Of a stretch of DNA of 64,000 bases, positions 60,969-64,000 are shown one piece after another. Position numbers and translations under genes: made by a program. Under the pieces are notes generated by a model that saw nothing but the letters and a program-made list of their open reading frames with translations, searched no databases and was not told the DNA's origin. Origin of the DNA: Glaciecola sp047250385 (lineage in GTDB: Bacteria; Pseudomonadota; Gammaproteobacteria; Enterobacterales; Alteromonadaceae); the NCBI RefSeq assembly GCF_047250385.1, contig NZ_JBLBVM010000041.1, positions 1-64,000 of the forward strand, given 5' to 3'. Position 1 is the first letter of the stretch; each line of letters begins with the position of its first letter.

Positions 60969-62126
60969 ATGAAATTTTTGCAAAGTGTTGTGAGCACATT
61001 AACCATCCTTTTTACTCTAAGTGCATGCTCAGGTTCTGAGGAAAATAAGAATGGCATGGATAGTAGTAAGAGTGAACCTGCTAAAAAAGTGTGGACGACT
61101 CCTCTAAGCAAAGCCTCAGAAGGTATAAAAAGGCATTTAACGGGAACTATTCAAGCGGCGGATGCCGTTTCAGTATCATTTGAAGTGAGTGGAGTTATCT
61201 CAAAAATGCATGTCGACTTAGGCCAGGCATTTAAAAAGGGTGATGTGCTTGCGGAGCTTGATACTGCGCTCTACTCACTAGATGTGCAAAAAAGTGAGAG
61301 TGCATTAGGTGAAGCTAATGCGGCCCTTCTTGATGCAAAGCAAACTCATGAGCGTAACAACAAACTTAGACAACAAGGCTTAATTTCACAAGCAGCCTTG
61401 GACACTTCTACTGCAAATTATGATATCGCGAAGCAACGGTTTAAAGTTGCTGAAAGTGCATTGAATATTGCTAAGAAGAACCTCTCAGACACGCAGCTTA
61501 TTGCACCATATTCTGGGCGTGTGTCTGCTCGATTAGTAGAACCCTCACAGCAAATTCAAGCTGGCACTTCTGTACTTAGTATTCAAGGGAATGCCAACCT
61601 TGAAGTGAGCGCAGCGATCCCTGAAGGCTTAATCGGCAAAGTTACCTTACTTGACCAAGTTGATGTTGTAGTGCCGTCTCTGAGTGCTTCGAAGACTTAT
61701 GCAGCGACTTTAACGGAAATTGGTGCTCAGGCTTCAATCGCTAATGCATTTCCAATCACCATTACCTTCAATGAGCATTTCAGCGGTTTTTATCCGGGGA
61801 TGTCGGCAGAGATAATATTAATGGTGAGTAGCCTATTTGACGGCGAAGAATACTTTGAAATTCCTTTCAGTGCTTTCACAACAGACAATTCTGGCCCGTA
61901 TTTGTATTTTGTTGCACAACAAGAGAATAAGCAAAATGCCATCGCGAAAAAGTACTACATTGATATTGTCGAATTAAAGCCCGAATCGGCGATTATTCGA
62001 TTTAAACAAGAGCCTAGCTCATTAACAACAAAGCCTTCACGAATCGTAAAAACCGGACTTGATTTCATTAGACCTGATCAAGCCATCTCTGTAGTTGAAA
62101 CGACAACAATCATATATAACCAATAG
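60969..62126 (+). CDS. RND efflux periplasmic adaptor (membrane fusion) lipoprotein
   Basis: 385 aa from the ATG at 60969, chosen because it gives a proper lipoprotein signal (hydrophobic core ending in TLSAC). The earlier TTG at 60945 does not. HlyD/MFP architecture: SFEVSGVISKMHVDLGQAFKKG (lipoyl half), a coiled-coil hairpin ~ residues 95-160 (ALGEANAALLDAKQTHERNN), the second half DTQLIAPYSGRVSARL, then a beta-barrel. It links the inner-membrane pump to an outer-membrane channel. The permease starts 11 bp later. Confidence 0.93.
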   Translation: MKFLQSVVSTLTILFTLSACSGSEENKNGMDSSKSEPAKKVWTTPLSKASEGIKRHLTGTIQAADAVSVSFEVSGVISKMHVDLGQAFKKGDVLAELDTALYSLDVQKSESALGEANAALLDAKQTHERNNKLRQQGLISQAALDTSTANYDIAKQRFKVAESALNIAKKNLSDTQLIAPYSGRVSARLVEPSQQIQAGTSVLSIQGNANLEVSAAIPEGLIGKVTLLDQVDVVVPSLSASKTYAATLTEIGAQASIANAFPITITFNEHFSGFYPGMSAEIILMVSSLFDGEEYFEIPFSAFTTDNSGPYLYFVAQQENKQNAIAKKYYIDIVELKPESAIIRFKQEPSSLTTKPSRIVKTGLDFIRPDQAISVVETTTIIYNQ

Positions 62127-62137
62127 AGCGCATAGAA

Positions 62138-64000
62138 ATGAATTTGTCTGATTTTGGCTTACGTTACAACCGCTTTGTGATGACGGTTGTTTTGTCACTG
62201 ATGCTGTTCGGTGGCATTAGTTATTTTACGCTACCTGCTCAGGAAGACCCCTCGATAAAAGTTCGAGAAGCAGTTATTACGACCCACTTTCCCGGCATGC
62301 CAGCTGAAAAAATAGAGCTTCTAGTTACCAAAACGATTGAGGAAGGTGTGCGCAATGTTGACGAAGTTGAAGAGATTCGTTCCATTTCCATGCCAGGCAC
62401 TTCAGTCGTTTACGTGGATTTATATGACCGTTATTTCGATCTCGACCAAATTTGGGACAAAGTCAGAAATGAACTGGTAAAGATTAAAAGTGATTTACCA
62501 GAAGGAACGCAAGCCCACATTATCAATGATAACTTTGGGGATGTTGCGATACTCACGGTTGCCCTTCAGGCTGACAAAGGCATTCGCATGGGCGAAATGT
62601 TTGATATGGCTCAACATGCTCGTGACATGATTTACACCGTAAATGGAACACAATCTGTCAGTATTCTTGGAGCTCAACAAGAGAATATTGTCATTGAAGT
62701 ATCGGACGTAAAAGCCGCTCAACTGGGTGTGTCGCCTGAGCAATTTATTGAAACCCTACAAAAGCAGAACGTGATCCGCTCAGGTGGTAAGGTAAACGTT
62801 GAGGGCAAAAGTTTTAATATTGTACCAAGTGGTGATTTCACCAGCATACAATCCCTCAAAGAAGTTATTTTTACACTCCCTAATACCAACAATTCTATTC
62901 GTTTAGAGGATATTGCACGGGTCTACCGCAGCATCCAATCCCCTGCTTTTCAAACAGCTTATTTTAACGGTGAACGCGCTATCGTGTTAGCGGTGGCTAA
63001 AAGCGAGCGCTTTAGTGTGACTGAATACACCCCTCGCCTTGAAAGCATGCTTAAAACTCTTGAACAACAAATGCCAGCGGGTATAAATCTGAATGTCATC
63101 ACTCGCCAAGCTGACCAAGTAAATGCTGCGGTGCTTGGCGTATCGACTAACGTCATTCAAACACTCAGTATCGTATTAGGTGTCGTTATATTGTTCCTTG
63201 GCTTTAGGATGGGCTTAATAGTTGGAGCGATAGTACCAGCCGTTATTCTTATTGTACTTGCGATACTTAACTTCAGTGGTATGGCACTAGAACGCATGAG
63301 TTTAGCAACCTTAATCATTTCCTTAGGTTTGTTAGTAGACAACGGTATTGTCGTCGCCGAGGACTTCAAAAAGCGTTTGGAGAATGGTGAAAAGCGACGC
63401 GATATCGTCACGACTATTGGCAAGACCTTAGCCATCCCATTATTAACATCCTCAGCAACAACAATGTTAGTGTTCTTGCCATTAATGTTGGCCGAAAGCG
63501 ATTCTGGAGAATACACACGTTCAGTCTCAATCGTGATCATATACTCTCTCGCAACCTCGTGGCTTCTATCGTTAATGGTCACACCTTTCTTATGTTATGT
63601 GTTTATAAAAGATATCAAAGCGGATAGTAAGAAAGTAGGCATACAAGCAAGAGTCGCAGGCTTCTTCGATCTCATCCTTCCTGTTTATAAAGCCATATTG
63701 TATTTCGTGTTGAAATTTCGTGTATTTACCATGGCGCTCACTATCATTTTATTTATAGGCGCTGGAGTAGCGATGAGTCTGGTTCCCGTAAAATTCTTTC
63801 CTGATTCAGATCGTGCTCAAATATTAGTGTATATGGATTTGCCCGCGGGTTCTTCCATGCCTGAAACTGAAATGGTTTTACACAAGCTATTCAAGGTTCT
63901 TGACGATAAGGAGCGTTACCCTAATGTCGAAAATTATGCCGCCTACGGTGGTTTTGGTGGGCCTCGCTTTGTTTTGTCGCTAACGCCGATAACCCCCGAG
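62138..64000 (+). CDS. RND efflux permease (partial)
   Basis: The first 621 codons lie in the window; the gene continues past its end. AcrB-type family: N-terminal transmembrane helix (FVMTVVLSLMLFGGISYFTL), LPAQEDPSIKVREAVI, the porter domain, and the transmembrane block GVVILFLGFRMGLIVGAIVP. The proton-relay motif reads LLVDNGIVVAEDF: the first Asp of the AcrB Asp-Asp pair is kept and the second is Asn, as in some RND subgroups. The substrate range cannot be inferred. It is in one operon with the adaptor gene and is under the divergent TetR gene. Confidence 0.93.
   Translation, partial: MNLSDFGLRYNRFVMTVVLSLMLFGGISYFTLPAQEDPSIKVREAVITTHFPGMPAEKIELLVTKTIEEGVRNVDEVEEIRSISMPGTSVVYVDLYDRYFDLDQIWDKVRNELVKIKSDLPEGTQAHIINDNFGDVAILTVALQADKGIRMGEMFDMAQHARDMIYTVNGTQSVSILGAQQENIVIEVSDVKAAQLGVSPEQFIETLQKQNVIRSGGKVNVEGKSFNIVPSGDFTSIQSLKEVIFTLPNTNNSIRLEDIARVYRSIQSPAFQTAYFNGERAIVLAVAKSERFSVTEYTPRLESMLKTLEQQMPAGINLNVITRQADQVNAAVLGVSTNVIQTLSIVLGVVILFLGFRMGLIVGAIVPAVILIVLAILNFSGMALERMSLATLIISLGLLVDNGIVVAEDFKKRLENGEKRRDIVTTIGKTLAIPLLTSSATTMLVFLPLMLAESDSGEYTRSVSIVIIYSLATSWLLSLMVTPFLCYVFIKDIKADSKKVGIQARVAGFFDLILPVYKAILYFVLKFRVFTMALTIILFIGAGVAMSLVPVKFFPDSDRAQILVYMDLPAGSSMPETEMVLHKLFKVLDDKERYPNVENYAAYGGFGGPRFVLSLTPITPE

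Noticed and set aside
1..64000. tRNA genes, rRNA genes or intact insertion sequences
   Set aside because: Scanning by eye for T-arm consensus, rRNA segments and transposase-like ORFs found none, although a proper tRNA search was not possible here.

Overview
The window is one contiguous stretch of a low-GC marine-type gammaproteobacterial chromosome, most like Alteromonadales (Colwellia/Thalassotalea/Pseudoalteromonas-like). This rests on the conserved gene neighbourhoods ygfB-pepP-ubiH-ubiI, 6S RNA-fau-rpiA-serA, pdhR-aceE-aceF-lpd, and nadC-pilA-pilC-pilD-coaE-zapD-yacG. I have no database support for the species.

Layout. 0-1.3 kb: the tail of a MerR regulator, an Xre/MbcA/ParS-type antitoxin without a visible toxin, and a DUF3775 protein. 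1.7-8.7 kb: three consecutive BlaI/MecI repressor plus BlaR1/M56 metalloprotease-sensor pairs. Each pair has its own pair of TACA/TGTA-type operators and a different periplasmic C-terminal domain. Between them lie a 72-bp repeat and two abutting gene fragments. 8.7-10.1 kb: decayed intergenic DNA with the 3' end of a sorting-signal surface protein and four short repeats. 10.1-14.8 kb: gcvTHP (glycine cleavage), minus strand. 15-19.1 kb: LysR regulator, PhoD-like phosphodiesterase lipoprotein, exported amidohydrolase.

19.3-29.4 kb: a tightly packed 12-gene minus-strand operon with no recognisable enzyme. It encodes six related proteins (four canonical and two divergent or fused members of a DUF2589-like family), a second PASTA-domain protein, a long charged coiled-coil protein, helical-repeat proteins and a 729-residue protein with a hydrophobic C-terminal region. 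This is the best candidate for an undescribed system. Together with its LysR/PhoD/amidohydrolase neighbours it lies between ubiI and gcvT, which are adjacent in E. coli, so the 15-kb segment looks like an accessory insertion.

29.7-34.2 kb: ubiI, ubiH, pepP, ygfB. 34.6-39.5 kb: 6S RNA, then a ribokinase/nucleoside hydrolase pair, fau, rpiA and serA, with a tandem MetJ-box-like operator before serA. 39.7-42.7 kb: two DUF481 outer-membrane proteins, an HDOD protein and a DUF1289 protein. 42.8-43.3 kb: repeats, including two of three long-hairpin elements that share an internal motif (the third is upstream of lysR). 43.3-50.3 kb: the pyruvate dehydrogenase locus with a good PdhR operator upstream of pdhR. 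50.5-58.2 kb: ampE, nadC, pilA, pilC, pilD, coaE, zapD, yacG and an aspartoacylase-like gene; pilB and ampD, usual residents here, are absent. 58.3-64 kb: a 7TM-DISM diguanylate cyclase, and a TetR regulator divergent from an RND efflux adaptor and permease (the permease runs off the end).
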